Assembly (NCBI GenBank): GCA_946480085.1 | Contig: CAMLHZ010000001.1 | Coordinates: 682,001-746,000, forward strand | Length of the DNA stretch: 64,000 nt | Source: an uncultured Flavobacteriales bacterium | GTDB lineage: Bacteria > Bacteroidota > Bacteroidia > Flavobacteriales > Crocinitomicaceae | Direction: 5' to 3' | Shown: piece after piece, positions 26,322 through 35,825 of the stretch | Layout of the letters: each line of letters begins with the position of its first letter | How positions within the stretch are numbered: position 1 is the stretch's first letter | Notes under the pieces: model-generated | Databases searched by the model: none | Told to the model about the DNA's origin: nothing | Seen by the model: only the letters and a program-made list of their open reading frames with translations | Program-made: the position numbers and the translations under genes

Positions 26322-27569
26322 ATGTTTCGTGCCCTAAAAAAAGCCCTTAAGATCTTTGGATGGACCTTATTGGTTATACTGATTTCGCTTAATCTCTTCG
26401 TAGTTTTAAGTGGAAGATTTTATTTATACAAAGGTGTTTACTCTACTTACCTTCAGGGCCAATCGTCACCAACCATTTACGACAAGGATAAATTCTACAG
26501 TTCGACCGTAAAACATGGTTCATCAAACATGAAATGGAAGTTTCAGGAAGTTGGTGAGGACGGATTGGATGAATATATAAAGTACGCTGAAACCTGGTGG
26601 TCAGCATCAATTCTTGTGGCGCAAGGAGATAAAATTCTATTTGAAAAGTATTGGGGAGAACATCATCCAGAAACGGTTTCCAATTCCTTTTCAAGCGCAA
26701 AAACGGTAGTTAGCATTTTAATTGGCTGTGCAATTGAAGACGGAAAAATCAAAAGTTTAGATGATCCCATCAAAAAATACCTTCCTCAGTTTACCGGTAA
26801 AGGCAAAGAAAAGATCACTATCCGCCATTTATTGATGATGTCATCCGGATTGGATTGGGGTGAAAGTGGAACGAATCCGTTGTCGGAAAACGCTGAATCT
26901 TATTATGGTACTGATTTATGGGGTTTGGTTCATCGTCAGCAAGTGGAGCGTAAACCAGGTGAATTATTCCTTTACCAAAGTGGAAATAGTCAGTTGTTGG
27001 GATTCATTTTGGAGAAAGCAACTGGTGAAAAACTATCGAATTATGCTTCCAGAAAACTGTGGCAGCCCATTGGCGCAGAATCTGATGCCTATTGGAGTTT
27101 GGACAAGGAGAATGGAGAGGAAAAGTCGTTTTGCTGTTTGTACAGTACAACCAGAGACTTTGCCAGAATTGGTGTTCTGATTGCTCATAAAGGTGAATGG
27201 AATGGGAAACAAATTATTCCGCGCTGGTATTATGATGAAATGGTGAAGAATCCAAAACTGAATACGGAAGAAGGAATTTTGAATACGCGTTATGGTTTAC
27301 ATGTTTGGACATACAACTATAAAGGTCACGAGGTAGTTTATTGTCGCGGAATTAAAGGTCAATATATTATTTCTGTTCCGGATCAGGATTTGGTCATTGT
27401 TCGAACCGGACATAAACGCGCCCCAGACATCAAGTTTCCAGAAGGAAAAATAAGTTCTGCCAAACGAAAAGAACTACTTCCAAAAATTGGACATCCTTCT
27501 GATTTGTTTGAGTACTTAGATTTTGGATTTGCGGTTGCTAAGAAGAGCCATCTCGACTCCGCTCGATGA
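26322..27569 (+). CDS. Membrane-anchored class C beta-lactamase-fold serine hydrolase
   Basis: A 415-residue protein with an N-terminal membrane anchor (FGWTLLVILISLNLFVVL) and a periplasmic beta-lactamase/DD-peptidase fold. The SxxK nucleophile motif is SSAK (NSFSSAKTVVS), the second motif is YQSGN (in place of YxN), and GIKGQY takes the place of KTG/HxG. RHLLMMSSGLDWGES is typical of the family. It is likely an esterase or peptidase rather than a resistance enzyme. The last seven codons (SHLDSAR and stop) lie inside the dispersed palindromic element at 27548-27572, so the C-terminus appears to have been rewritten by the repeat. Confidence 0.88.
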   Translation: MFRALKKALKIFGWTLLVILISLNLFVVLSGRFYLYKGVYSTYLQGQSSPTIYDKDKFYSSTVKHGSSNMKWKFQEVGEDGLDEYIKYAETWWSASILVAQGDKILFEKYWGEHHPETVSNSFSSAKTVVSILIGCAIEDGKIKSLDDPIKKYLPQFTGKGKEKITIRHLLMMSSGLDWGESGTNPLSENAESYYGTDLWGLVHRQQVERKPGELFLYQSGNSQLLGFILEKATGEKLSNYASRKLWQPIGAESDAYWSLDKENGEEKSFCCLYSTTRDFARIGVLIAHKGEWNGKQIIPRWYYDEMVKNPKLNTEEGILNTRYGLHVWTYNYKGHEVVYCRGIKGQYIISVPDQDLVIVRTGHKRAPDIKFPEGKISSAKRKELLPKIGHPSDLFEYLDFGFAVAKKSHLDSAR

Positions 27570-27572
27570 CCT
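27548..27572. repeat. Dispersed palindromic element, copy 2
   Basis: This copy has the same core as the element at 11073-11098, with CTCGACTCCGCTCGA at its centre, and differs at two bases over 22. It supplies the final codons and stop of the serine hydrolase gene. Confidence 0.65.
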
Positions 27573-27624
27573 TTAATACTAATCATTTGTAATTAGTCAT
27601 TAGTAAATAGTAATTAAAGAGCAT

Positions 27625-27632
27625 TATCTTTG
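27625..27632 (+). promoter_or_regulatory. Strong -7 element before the 136-aa gene
   Basis: TATCTTTG is a perfect TAnnTTTG. No clear -33 element was found. The predicted leader carries a 6-bp hairpin (CCTACC-AGAAAA-GGTAGG, 27639-27656). Confidence 0.45.
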
Positions 27633-27673
27633 CACCTGCCTACCAGAAAAGGTAGGGCTCAAATTTTCCCAAA

Positions 27674-28084
27674 ATGCGTGAAGAACTTAAAGGACCGGTA
27701 GTTGAAAATGTAAAAATGGTTGTTGTACCCGAAACGAATGAAGAAGGTGGAACACAACATTATGTTTATCTATTGAATCTGCGCGATGACATTATGGAAG
27801 GAATCATAATTACCAGCAAAGGTTACGGTATTGATCCCACTTCAGGTGAGAAGATCGTTACTTCTACTTTGCGTCATAGTCTTGAAGTTTTACTGCCTAA
27901 TGAAGCTGCGAAAATTGAACCTATCATGGAGGAAGTTTTTGGACTGACGAATGAGTATTGGGTGAGTTTTTGGGCAGATGACGTGATGTATGATAAAAAA
28001 TACATCTTCCTTCCGGAAACCATTAATGAGAAAAATCTGACTGACATTCCGAAGCTTGGAGGCAAAGGAATCATGGTAGGATAA
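27674..28084 (+). CDS. Conserved Bacteroidota protein, unknown
   Basis: A 136-residue soluble protein. Its sequence (LNLRDDIMEGIIITSKGYG, TSTLRHSLEVLLPNEAAKIE, FWADDVMYDKKYIFLPE) matches a small family I remember from flavobacterial genomes, where it is sometimes labelled as a phenylalanyl-tRNA synthetase subunit; nothing here supports that label. The pattern is beta-rich with two helices, and no cysteine or metal motif is visible. It is probably monocistronic, starting from the TATCTTTG promoter. Confidence 0.75.
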   Translation: MREELKGPVVENVKMVVVPETNEEGGTQHYVYLLNLRDDIMEGIIITSKGYGIDPTSGEKIVTSTLRHSLEVLLPNEAAKIEPIMEEVFGLTNEYWVSFWADDVMYDKKYIFLPETINEKNLTDIPKLGGKGIMVG

Positions 28085-28186
28085 TCATTTCTTTTTTGTG
28101 TATTTTTCGACAAATAAGCAATGTTTTGTTGAATTCACATCTTTGTATTTTTTTAACGCAACTTGTTGAATTACAAACGCTTGAAT

Positions 28187-28202
28187 TACTAAATATTTAG
28201 TA
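28187..28202. promoter_or_regulatory. Perfect 16-bp palindrome upstream of a secreted protein
   Basis: TACTAAATATTTAGTA is a perfect palindrome in the 245-nt gap upstream of the 1090-aa T9SS gene. The dyad could be a dimeric regulator site. Confidence 0.35.
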
Positions 28203-28329
28203 GATAGTAGCTCCTTTCGATGATAGCGCCGAAATGTTAATTGAAACGGGTGATTTGTTCATCGGTTTAACTGTTCATTAACGTAACGTATTGTTTCTGT
28301 TTAGATTAGGTGTCCAATACTACAGATTT

Positions 28330-31300
28330 ATGAAACTACGCTACTCGTGCAAGGCAATTGTCCTCTTCTCATGTCTACTTTTCAATTATTTTGTGTTTGG
28401 CCAATGTCCTACTGCGGCCGGAGATGCAACAATTAACTGTGGCTCTTCAACTGCTTTAGTTGCTCAAGCTGCACCCAATAACGGATTTACATGGTCCAGT
28501 GCTCCATGTCCGTCTTTGCCTACTGGTGGAACAAATGCATTTCCAGTAACTTGTGACGATTGTGTAACCGGTCAGGTTCCAATTGGATTCACCTTTAACT
28601 ATTTTGGAGGGAGCTATACCACGGCTGTTATTCAATCAAATGGAATTGTTGGTTTTGGACCTTTCACGTTTACAGGTTTCTCTTCGTTTGCGATTCCTGC
28701 CGGTGGAGCTCCGAACAATTATATTGCCGGTATGTTTGCCGATATCGATATACGATATGGTGGAACGATTACCTATCAGACGATTGGAGTTGCTCCAAAC
28801 CGTCAGTTTATAGTAAGCTATACAAACGTAGTTCCTTACAACGTAGGAACGGGCGCTGGAACAGGAACGGCTTCATTTCAAATTGTTTTAAATGAAAACG
28901 GATCGTTCAATATTATCATTTCTCAATTATCAGCTAACTGGAATGCCTCTACTTCAGGAGCTCTTGCAACTTCTGGTTGTGAAAATGCAGATGGTACGGT
29001 AGCTGTTCCAATTCCTGGAAGAAATGCTACTGATTGGCCTGGAATTACTCCAGCACAACAAGATTGTAATACGTTTGCACCTGTTACATGTAGTTTCTTG
29101 CGTTGGCAACAAGGCGCAACTATATTATCAACGAGTCCAACATATAATGTGAGTCCAACAACTTCAACAACATACACTGCATATTGGAATTGTGGTGGCT
29201 CTACGTGTACAGACGATGTAGTAATTACACTTAATACTACTTTAACAGCTGGGATGCCAACGAACAATTCGAGTTGTGTTACGCCAAACGGAAGTGTACC
29301 TTTTACTACTACTGGTTTTGCTAATGGTACCTACACGTTGAACTACACATTGAACGGTGTACCTACATCATCATCGATAACAATATCTGGGGGTACTTTC
29401 ACTTTGTCTGGTTTAAATAGCGGTAGTTATGCCAATTTCTCTATTACAAGTGGAGCATGTTCAGCAACTTCACCGGGAGCGATAGCAATTACGAGTCCTG
29501 CAACTCCAACAACAACTGGTGCAACCATTTGCCAGGGATCTGCTGCTGCAACAATTACAACATCTTCTTGCGGTGTTCCAGGCATAACAACTGCGCAGGG
29601 TGCAACATTTAATTCAGGCGCACTAACAGCTGCTGATCCAACATGGATGCGTGCTTATGGTGGTACAACATGTTCTGCCTCTACAACTTCCGTATATTAT
29701 GATGTTTATTCATTCTATGTGTCAACAGCAGGATCTTATACTTTTACAGGTTGTTTCCCTGCAATAGATGGTTATGGATTCATCTATCAGAATGCATTTA
29801 CACCAGCTTCTGCATGTGGAACCCCTGCTAATTTTGTTGTTGGTAATGACGATAGTGCTCCTTCTTGCGGGGCAGATCCGATGATGACAGCTACGTTAAC
29901 TCCTGGAGTACAGTATTTTTTAATTAGTAGTTCATTCAGTACTGGTGCTACAGATTCATATTCATGGACATTTACAGGACCAGCTGCAGCAACAATTTCT
30001 ACTTCACTTGGTTCGTCTATTGAATGGTATACGGCACCAACCGGAGGTTCTTCAATTGGTAGTACTTCACCTTTTAACCCTGTTGGAGTTGCCGGTTCAG
30101 GATTACCAAATACAAATACTCCTGGAACATATACTTTTTACGCAGCATGTAGCAGTGCTCCAACTTGTAGAACAGCAACAACTTACGTGATTAGTGCTTC
30201 TTCTGTTCCGCCAACTTCTATTGCTGGAACTGGAACAATTTGTAATGGTCAAAGTGCTACTTTGTCTGTAGTTGGTGGTACACTCGCTACTGGTGCTAAC
30301 TGGAACTGGTATACAGGTTCTTGTGGAGGAACATTGGTTGGAACTGGTAATAGCATAACTGTAACACCATCTGCAACAACAACATATTACGTTGGAGCAA
30401 GTGCGGGAACTGCTTGTCCTGCTTCCGGGTGTACTTCAGGAACGCTTACTTTACCTCCCGCAGGAACTGCATTGGCGAATAATGGTGAAAGTGCAACTTG
30501 TTTGGTTAATCAAAATGGATACATCCATTTCTACCATTCAAGTGGACGTTTAATTTGTTCTATCAATTCCAATGGTCAAAACTTAGGTAACGTTACGGCA
30601 ACGGCATATGTTTTTGGAGCACCTGTTAATGTTCCTGCATGTAATGCTGCAAGTTACATGGTTACAGCGTTGGGAAGAGAGTGGTTGATCAATCCTCAGT
30701 TCCAACCAGCGGCTGGAGTTGATGTTGTTTTGCATTTTGATAATGGAGAATACACTACACTTGCTCCTGCAGCAAATGCAAATATTAGTGCCTGGGACGA
30801 TTTGACTGGTATTGCTGATTTAAAATTGAGCAAGTATTCCGGACCATTAAACATGGATAACAATGCGCTTAACAACTGTGTTTCGGCAGGAGGTAGCGGA
30901 GGAACAACACTGCACAATCAGGCAGCAAATGGAAATACATCCACAATGTTACCAGGATTCAGTGCGTCAGCGAGATTCGCGAGATTCAATATACCTAGTT
31001 TCTCAGAGTTCTGGTTGCATGGTATGTCAGGAACAAGTCCATTACCAGTTGAGTTATCAAGCTTCTCAGCAAGTTGTTTGGATGGAAGTAAAGCTGATAT
31101 TGTATGGAAAACAGAAAGTGAAGTGAATTGTGCTTCATATGTGATTGAAAGCTCAAGAGATATTAATACCTGGTCTACAGTAGGTGAAACGGTTTGTACC
31201 GGAACAAATTCTGTAGGTAATACCTACCATATTACCGATAATAATCGTGAAGTAGGTAACACTTACTACAGATTGATTCAGGAAGATACGGATGGTAACA

Positions 31301-31602
31301 AAACCATTTACGGACCAATTATGCTAACATGTTCATCTGAAGGTTGGAGTATAACGAGTCATCCGAATCCGGCTGATGAAGTGGTCACGTTAATGATCAA
31401 TTCAGAGCAGAAGAAAACAACTTGTGTAATTGAATTGTTCGACTTTACAGGTAAGTTAATTAAAACCCAGGTTGTAAATTCTACCTCTTATCAAACGCTT
31501 GTACCATTGGATGTGAAAGAATTAAGTGCCGGACCATATTCAATCAGAGTTACATCAGATGAAAACAAGGTAGAAACCTTAAAAGTTATCGTTCAACATT
31601 AA
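28330..31602 (+). CDS. Large T9SS-secreted Ig/nidogen-like protein
   Basis: A 1090-residue exported protein: signal peptide (MKLRYSCKAIVLFSCLLFNY), a nidogen-like beta domain at about 45-210 (VPIGFTFNYFGGSYTTAVIQ, NYIAGMFADIDIRYGG), several Ig-like units with paired cysteines (TTSTTYTAYWNCGGSTC, SATTTYYVGASAGTACP), a pre-peptidase-like segment (SYTFTGCFPAIDGYGFIYQN), and a type A T9SS sorting domain at the end (SHPNPADEVVTLMIN, FDFTGKLIKT). It is very rich in Ser/Thr/Gly/Ala, typical of Bacteroidota surface adhesins. ATG 28330 is chosen because it begins the signal peptide. The next gene starts 23 nt later. Confidence 0.9.
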   Translation: MKLRYSCKAIVLFSCLLFNYFVFGQCPTAAGDATINCGSSTALVAQAAPNNGFTWSSAPCPSLPTGGTNAFPVTCDDCVTGQVPIGFTFNYFGGSYTTAVIQSNGIVGFGPFTFTGFSSFAIPAGGAPNNYIAGMFADIDIRYGGTITYQTIGVAPNRQFIVSYTNVVPYNVGTGAGTGTASFQIVLNENGSFNIIISQLSANWNASTSGALATSGCENADGTVAVPIPGRNATDWPGITPAQQDCNTFAPVTCSFLRWQQGATILSTSPTYNVSPTTSTTYTAYWNCGGSTCTDDVVITLNTTLTAGMPTNNSSCVTPNGSVPFTTTGFANGTYTLNYTLNGVPTSSSITISGGTFTLSGLNSGSYANFSITSGACSATSPGAIAITSPATPTTTGATICQGSAAATITTSSCGVPGITTAQGATFNSGALTAADPTWMRAYGGTTCSASTTSVYYDVYSFYVSTAGSYTFTGCFPAIDGYGFIYQNAFTPASACGTPANFVVGNDDSAPSCGADPMMTATLTPGVQYFLISSSFSTGATDSYSWTFTGPAAATISTSLGSSIEWYTAPTGGSSIGSTSPFNPVGVAGSGLPNTNTPGTYTFYAACSSAPTCRTATTYVISASSVPPTSIAGTGTICNGQSATLSVVGGTLATGANWNWYTGSCGGTLVGTGNSITVTPSATTTYYVGASAGTACPASGCTSGTLTLPPAGTALANNGESATCLVNQNGYIHFYHSSGRLICSINSNGQNLGNVTATAYVFGAPVNVPACNAASYMVTALGREWLINPQFQPAAGVDVVLHFDNGEYTTLAPAANANISAWDDLTGIADLKLSKYSGPLNMDNNALNNCVSAGGSGGTTLHNQAANGNTSTMLPGFSASARFARFNIPSFSEFWLHGMSGTSPLPVELSSFSASCLDGSKADIVWKTESEVNCASYVIESSRDINTWSTVGETVCTGTNSVGNTYHITDNNREVGNTYYRLIQEDTDGNKTIYGPIMLTCSSEGWSITSHPNPADEVVTLMINSEQKKTTCVIELFDFTGKLIKTQVVNSTSYQTLVPLDVKELSAGPYSIRVTSDENKVETLKVIVQH

Positions 31603-31625
31603 GAAATACATTAAAAAGACTATCA

Positions 31626-31979
31626 ATGAAAAGATCAATATTATTACTAGGTTTTGCCTTTATACTAAATGGAGCAATAGCTCAGGAACAGGCAACTCCG
31701 GACATTCATTCTAAAGAATACGTTGTTGCGAAAACAAATGATTTTTCAAGTTACTTTACTCTGGATGAGGCCGGTCGCCAGAAAGTGATGGGAATTATCT
31801 ACGAGAACAATCAAAAGGAGTTGGATCTTGAAGCTCGCACTGTTGGAATGATACCTGACGAGATAAGAGAGAATCAGAAAATTTTGAGATTGGAAGTAGA
31901 AACGAACTTGAAACAGGTTGTTGGTGAAACTGCCTGGCTGAAATTCGAAGAATACAAAAAGGTTTCGGTTTATTTTTAA
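31626..31979 (+). CDS. Small exported helical protein
   Basis: A 117-residue protein with a signal peptide (MKRSILLLGFAFILNGAIAQ). The mature part is mostly charged helix (EAGRQKVMGIIYENNQKEL, RENQKILRLEVETNLKQ), resembling the Spy/CpxP-like helical periplasmic proteins in outline only. It is co-directional with the giant T9SS gene 23 nt upstream and ends 15 nt before a perfect terminator, so the pair is one operon. It may be an accessory or chaperone for that protein; this is inference. Confidence 0.75.
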   Translation: MKRSILLLGFAFILNGAIAQEQATPDIHSKEYVVAKTNDFSSYFTLDEAGRQKVMGIIYENNQKELDLEARTVGMIPDEIRENQKILRLEVETNLKQVVGETAWLKFEEYKKVSVYF

Positions 31980-31994
31980 TCGATTGTAGACATA

Positions 31995-32026
31995 AAAAAG
32001 GGGCAGTTAATTAACTGCCCCTTTTT
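31995..32026. terminator. Perfectly palindromic bidirectional terminator
   Basis: A 32-bp perfect palindrome: A5, GGGGCAGTTAA, its exact complement, T5. It serves both the plus-strand pair and the convergent hppD gene. Confidence 0.92.
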
Positions 32027-32042
32027 ATTTAAAGAATGTTGA

Positions 32043-33206
32043 TTATAATGTTCCTCTTTTCTCTTGTTCTCTTTCAATAGACTCGAACAAGGCCTTAAAG
32101 TTACCAGCGCCAAATCCTTTTGCCCCCATTCGTTGAATAACTTCGAAGAAAACCGTTGGACGATCTTCTACCGGTTTTGTAAAGATTTGAAGTAGGTATC
32201 CTTCTTCGTCAGCATCGATCATAATTCCTAATTTCTGCAATTCGTTGATGTCTTCTTTGAATTTGTTCATATGATCTTTCAAACGCTCAGGAATTGCATC
32301 ATAATATGCTTGTGGCGGAGTTGATAAGAACTCAATTCCACGTGCACGCATATCAGCAACGGTTGTAATAATGTCGTCTGTTGCTACAGCGATGTGTTGA
32401 ACACCTTCTCCTTCGTAAAAATCAATGTATTCTTCAATTTGAGAACGTTTCTTACCTTCAGCTGGTTCGTTGATTGGGAATTTAATTCTTCCGTTTCCAT
32501 TACTCATTACTTTCGACATTAATGCCGAATATTCTGTTGTAATTTGCTTGTCATCAAACGATAGGAAATTTACAAATCCCATAACATCCTCGAACCATTT
32601 TACAGCTTCATTCATTCTATTCCATCCAGTGTTCCCAACCATGTGGTCGATGAATTTTAATCCAACCGGAGCAGGATTATATGCTGTTTTATGCTCTACA
32701 TAGCCAGGTAGAAATATACCCTTGTAGTTTTTACGCTCTACGAATACGAAAACAGTCTCACCGTACGCTCCGTAAATACCTGAACGAACAACTTCACCAT
32801 GCTCGTCAGATTCTACCATAGGCTCAAAGAAAGACTTAGCACCTCTTTTGGTAGTTTCTTCATACGATTTTCTTGCATCTTCAACCCAAAGTGCAATCAC
32901 TTTTACTCCGTCACCGTGCTTTTTAACGTGCTCACCGATTGGTGAATCACTTTTTAATGCTGTGGTAAGAACAATGCGAATTTTGTCCTGTTTAAGAACA
33001 TAAGATGCTCGGTCTTTCACTCCGGTTTCTAATCCTGCGTAAGCCAAATCCTGAAATCCGAAAGCTGTTTTATAAAAGTGTGCTGCTTGTTTTGCGTTTC
33101 CTACGTAAAACTCAACATAATCAGTTCCCAATAAAGGCAGGAAATCTTGTGCGCCTTCAAAAATTTTCTCTAATCCGTATTCTACGTTTTTAATCTCGTT
33201 ACTCAT
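32043..33206 (-). CDS. hppD: 4-hydroxyphenylpyruvate dioxygenase
   Basis: A 387-residue non-heme iron enzyme that converts 4-hydroxyphenylpyruvate to homogentisate in tyrosine breakdown. Two vicinal-oxygen-chelate halves are visible. The iron ligands are H188 (KFIDHMVGN), H271 (GVQHIAVATDDI) and E355 (PTVFFEVIQR). ATG 33206 is used; the TTG two codons upstream is less likely. It lies 123 nt downstream of hmgA on the same strand, so the two enzymes act in succession and may be co-transcribed. Fumarylacetoacetase and maleylacetoacetate isomerase are not in the window. Confidence 0.96.
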   Translation of the reverse strand: MSNEIKNVEYGLEKIFEGAQDFLPLLGTDYVEFYVGNAKQAAHFYKTAFGFQDLAYAGLETGVKDRASYVLKQDKIRIVLTTALKSDSPIGEHVKKHGDGVKVIALWVEDARKSYEETTKRGAKSFFEPMVESDEHGEVVRSGIYGAYGETVFVFVERKNYKGIFLPGYVEHKTAYNPAPVGLKFIDHMVGNTGWNRMNEAVKWFEDVMGFVNFLSFDDKQITTEYSALMSKVMSNGNGRIKFPINEPAEGKKRSQIEEYIDFYEGEGVQHIAVATDDIITTVADMRARGIEFLSTPPQAYYDAIPERLKDHMNKFKEDINELQKLGIMIDADEEGYLLQIFTKPVEDRPTVFFEVIQRMGAKGFGAGNFKALFESIEREQEKRGTL

Positions 33207-33329
33207 GTTCAATTTTTTTTTAAAATTGAATTACTAATTACAAATGCCTAGTTACAAATTGATTGCAAGTTGCACTATTTCGGACTATTTAATTCACTAG
33301 TAATTCGTCATTATCAATTTGTAATTATC

Positions 33330-34484
33330 CTAAAGCCAACTATATGCGTAGTCAGCCAATTCGTTATCAATTGCAGCTTGTGTAAGCTTTAAAGGCTTGA
33401 AAGTATCAACCATTACAGCTAATTCCTGTGTTTCTTTTTGTCCAATACTTCTCTCGTAAGCACCCGGATGAGGTCCGTGAGGGATTCCACCAGGATGAAG
33501 CGAAATATATCCCTTTTCTACATGATTTCTACTCATGAAATCGCCGTCAACATAGTATAATAGCTCGTCAGAATCGATATTGCTGTGATTGTATGGTGCA
33601 GGAATAGAAAGCGGATGATAATCGTACATGCGTGGACAGAATGAACAAACCACAAAATTATGTCCCTCAAATGTTTGATGAACTGGTGGTGGTTGGTGAA
33701 TACGTCCTGTTATCGGCTCAAAATTGTGAATCGAGAAAGCATATGGAAAATTGTAACCGTCCCAACCAACAACGTCGAAAGGATGCGACGCATAAACCAA
33801 CTCATGCAGCATGTTTTCCTTTTTGATTTTAATGGTAAAATCGCCCAATTCATCATGTGTTTCTAACTCATGCGGCGCACGGAAATCTCGCTCACAGAAA
33901 GGAGAATGTTCCAAAAGCTGCCCAAATTTACTTCGGTAATTTCTCGGCGTGTAAAGTGGAGAAAATGATTCAACAATGAACAATCTGTTGTCTTCTGTAT
34001 CGAACTCGATCTGATAGATCATTCCACGTGGAATTACAAGATAATCTCCGTATGAAAAATCAATATTTCCAAGCAAAGTTCTCAGTTTTCCGGTTCCTTT
34101 ATGAATAAAGATCATCTCATCTGAATCCGCATTTTTGTAGAAATACGAAGTCATTGATTTTTTAGGAGCGGCAAGTGCAATATTCAAATCGTTATTGAAC
34201 ATTACAATCGTTCTGCTTTCAAGAAAATCATCTTTTGGAGTTACATCAAATCCTTTGATCATACGGGATTTAATGTTTTTTCCGTCAGCGGCTTTCGGAG
34301 TTAAATCGATGGCGTTTTTAACTTCCTTCACCATCGTTGGTCTGTGTGTATGATAAAGCAGAGATGAAAAACCGCTAAATCCTTCGGTACCAAAAAGCTG
34401 CTCATAGTACAGGTCACCACTCGGTTTTCTGAACTGAATATGTCGTTTATGAGGAATGTTCCCCAGCTTATAATAAAAAGGCAT
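33330..34484 (-). CDS. hmgA: Homogentisate 1,2-dioxygenase
   Basis: A 384-residue iron dioxygenase that opens the homogentisate ring to maleylacetoacetate. Iron-binding residues lie in HPGGIPHGPHPGAYERS (two His) and the preceding glutamate region. The N-terminus (YKLGNIPHKRHIQFRKP, LYYEQLFGTEGFSG) is diagnostic. Bacteroidota enzymes of about 385 residues are shorter than the 430-445 of proteobacterial and human forms. It is upstream of hppD on the same strand, forming a compact tyrosine-degradation pair. The 123-nt gap between them leaves room for a second promoter. Confidence 0.94.
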   Translation of the reverse strand: MPFYYKLGNIPHKRHIQFRKPSGDLYYEQLFGTEGFSGFSSLLYHTHRPTMVKEVKNAIDLTPKAADGKNIKSRMIKGFDVTPKDDFLESRTIVMFNNDLNIALAAPKKSMTSYFYKNADSDEMIFIHKGTGKLRTLLGNIDFSYGDYLVIPRGMIYQIEFDTEDNRLFIVESFSPLYTPRNYRSKFGQLLEHSPFCERDFRAPHELETHDELGDFTIKIKKENMLHELVYASHPFDVVGWDGYNFPYAFSIHNFEPITGRIHQPPPVHQTFEGHNFVVCSFCPRMYDYHPLSIPAPYNHSNIDSDELLYYVDGDFMSRNHVEKGYISLHPGGIPHGPHPGAYERSIGQKETQELAVMVDTFKPLKLTQAAIDNELADYAYSWL

Positions 34485-34703
34485 TTCCTAAATTTTTAAT
34501 GAATATACAACTTATTGACGGTTAGATGCAAGCATTCAATAACCGTAAAAAGAGCAAGGAAAGAGCTTTGCTCACTCAGGCTTTCTAATTTGAAGCCATT
34601 GCAGATGTATTGGTAATTCTATCCACATAAGAGATGTACTAATACAAATGTAGGAAAAACCGAAAGTGAGATTCCAAAATTGTGAAGAAAAACACGAATT
34701 CCT

Positions 34704-34735
34704 TTTGAATTGGGCGATGAAAACAACTAATTTTG
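34704..34735 (+). promoter_or_regulatory. Promoter of the threonine dehydrogenase gene
   Basis: TTTG (34704-34707), a 20-nt spacer and TAATTTTG (34728-34735), both elements matching consensus. The leader is about 16 nt. Confidence 0.6.
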
Positions 34736-34757
34736 CGCAGACTTTTATTTGATATCT

Positions 34758-35714
34758 ATGAAGAAAATTTTGGTTTTAGGGTCGTGCGGACAAATCGGTA
34801 CTGAACTGGTGCTGGCGTTGCGCACAAAATTTGGAAATGACCAAGTTATTGCCGCAGATATCAAATCAAGTTGTCCCGAAGCCTTAGAAAATGGACCGTA
34901 CGTTGTCTTGGATGCGATGGACAGGCCAGCGGTTAGAAAAACCATTATTGACGGAAAAATCGATGAAGTTTATTTGCTAGCAGCTCTGCTTTCTGCAACG
35001 GCTGAGAAAAATCCTGATTTTGCCTGGCGTTTGAATATGGAGGGATTGTTCACTATTCTTGATCTTGCAAAAGAGGGACATATTAAAAAGGTATTCTGGC
35101 CATCCAGCATTGCTGTTTTTGGTCCTACAACACCGAGAATCAACACACCGCAGTATACGGTTATGGAGCCAAGTACTGTTTACGGAATTTCCAAGCAAGC
35201 CGGTGAGCGCTGGTGTGAATATTACTTCAATAAATTTGGAGTTGATGTAAGAAGTATTCGCTACCCTGGATTGATCTCTTACAAAAGTTTGCCTGGTGGT
35301 GGAACTACTGATTATGCGGTTGATATTTTCTATAAAGCGAAGGCGGGACAAAAGTTCACTAGCTTTCTGAAATCGGATTCGGCACTGCCAATGATGTTCA
35401 TGGATGACGCAATTAGAGCGACTATTGAATTGATGGAGGCTCCAAAAGAAAATGTAAAGATCCGATCAAGCTATAACTTGTCTGCACTCTCATTTACACC
35501 TGAAACATTAGCACAGGAGATTAAGACTGAAATCCCTGATTTTGAAATAGATTATGAGCCCGATTTCAGACAGGCAATCGCAGATTCCTGGCCTGCAAGT
35601 ATTGATGATACCGAGGCAAGATCGCATTGGGGGTGGAAAGAACGTTATGATTTGAACAAAATGGTTCGCGTTATGTTGGAAAATATTAATTTAGCGCTGA
35701 TTACACACTCATAA
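34758..35714 (+). CDS. tdh: SDR-type L-threonine 3-dehydrogenase
   Basis: A 318-residue short-chain dehydrogenase/epimerase-fold enzyme that oxidises L-threonine to 2-amino-3-ketobutyrate with NAD. The NAD loop is GSCGQIG at 8-14, and the catalytic pair is Y142 and K146 (STVYGISKQAGERWCEYY). The segment RYPGLISYKSLPGGGTTDYA distinguishes this SDR-type threonine dehydrogenase from sugar epimerases of the same fold. ATG 34758 is preferred to the TTG three codons before it. The product feeds glycine synthesis if a 2-amino-3-ketobutyrate ligase is present elsewhere, which would connect it to the glycine cleavage system (gcvH). Confidence 0.9.
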   Translation: MKKILVLGSCGQIGTELVLALRTKFGNDQVIAADIKSSCPEALENGPYVVLDAMDRPAVRKTIIDGKIDEVYLLAALLSATAEKNPDFAWRLNMEGLFTILDLAKEGHIKKVFWPSSIAVFGPTTPRINTPQYTVMEPSTVYGISKQAGERWCEYYFNKFGVDVRSIRYPGLISYKSLPGGGTTDYAVDIFYKAKAGQKFTSFLKSDSALPMMFMDDAIRATIELMEAPKENVKIRSSYNLSALSFTPETLAQEIKTEIPDFEIDYEPDFRQAIADSWPASIDDTEARSHWGWKERYDLNKMVRVMLENINLALITHS

Positions 35715-35762
35715 TGTACAATTAGTCGTTTGTTATTGTGCGTTAATCGAATTTTTCAAAAT

Positions 35763-35797
35763 TTTGTAACGTTTATTGTGAAATAATTCTATCTTTA
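35763..35797 (+). promoter_or_regulatory. Candidate promoter of the MORN-repeat gene
   Basis: TTTG at 35763-35766 and TATCTTTA at 35790-35797 (one mismatch), with a spacer of 23 nt, slightly long. Confidence 0.35.
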
Positions 35798-35825
35798 GAT
35801 TGCGCTACAAACTAATTATAAAACT

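Noticed and set aside
26322..27569. Antibiotic-resistance beta-lactamase
   Set aside because: The fold and SxxK motif are shared with many esterases and peptidases; the membrane anchor and the non-canonical second and third motifs do not support a resistance enzyme.
27674..28084. Label as phenylalanyl-tRNA synthetase subunit
   Set aside because: No class II synthetase motif is present in 136 residues; the label seems to be a propagated error.
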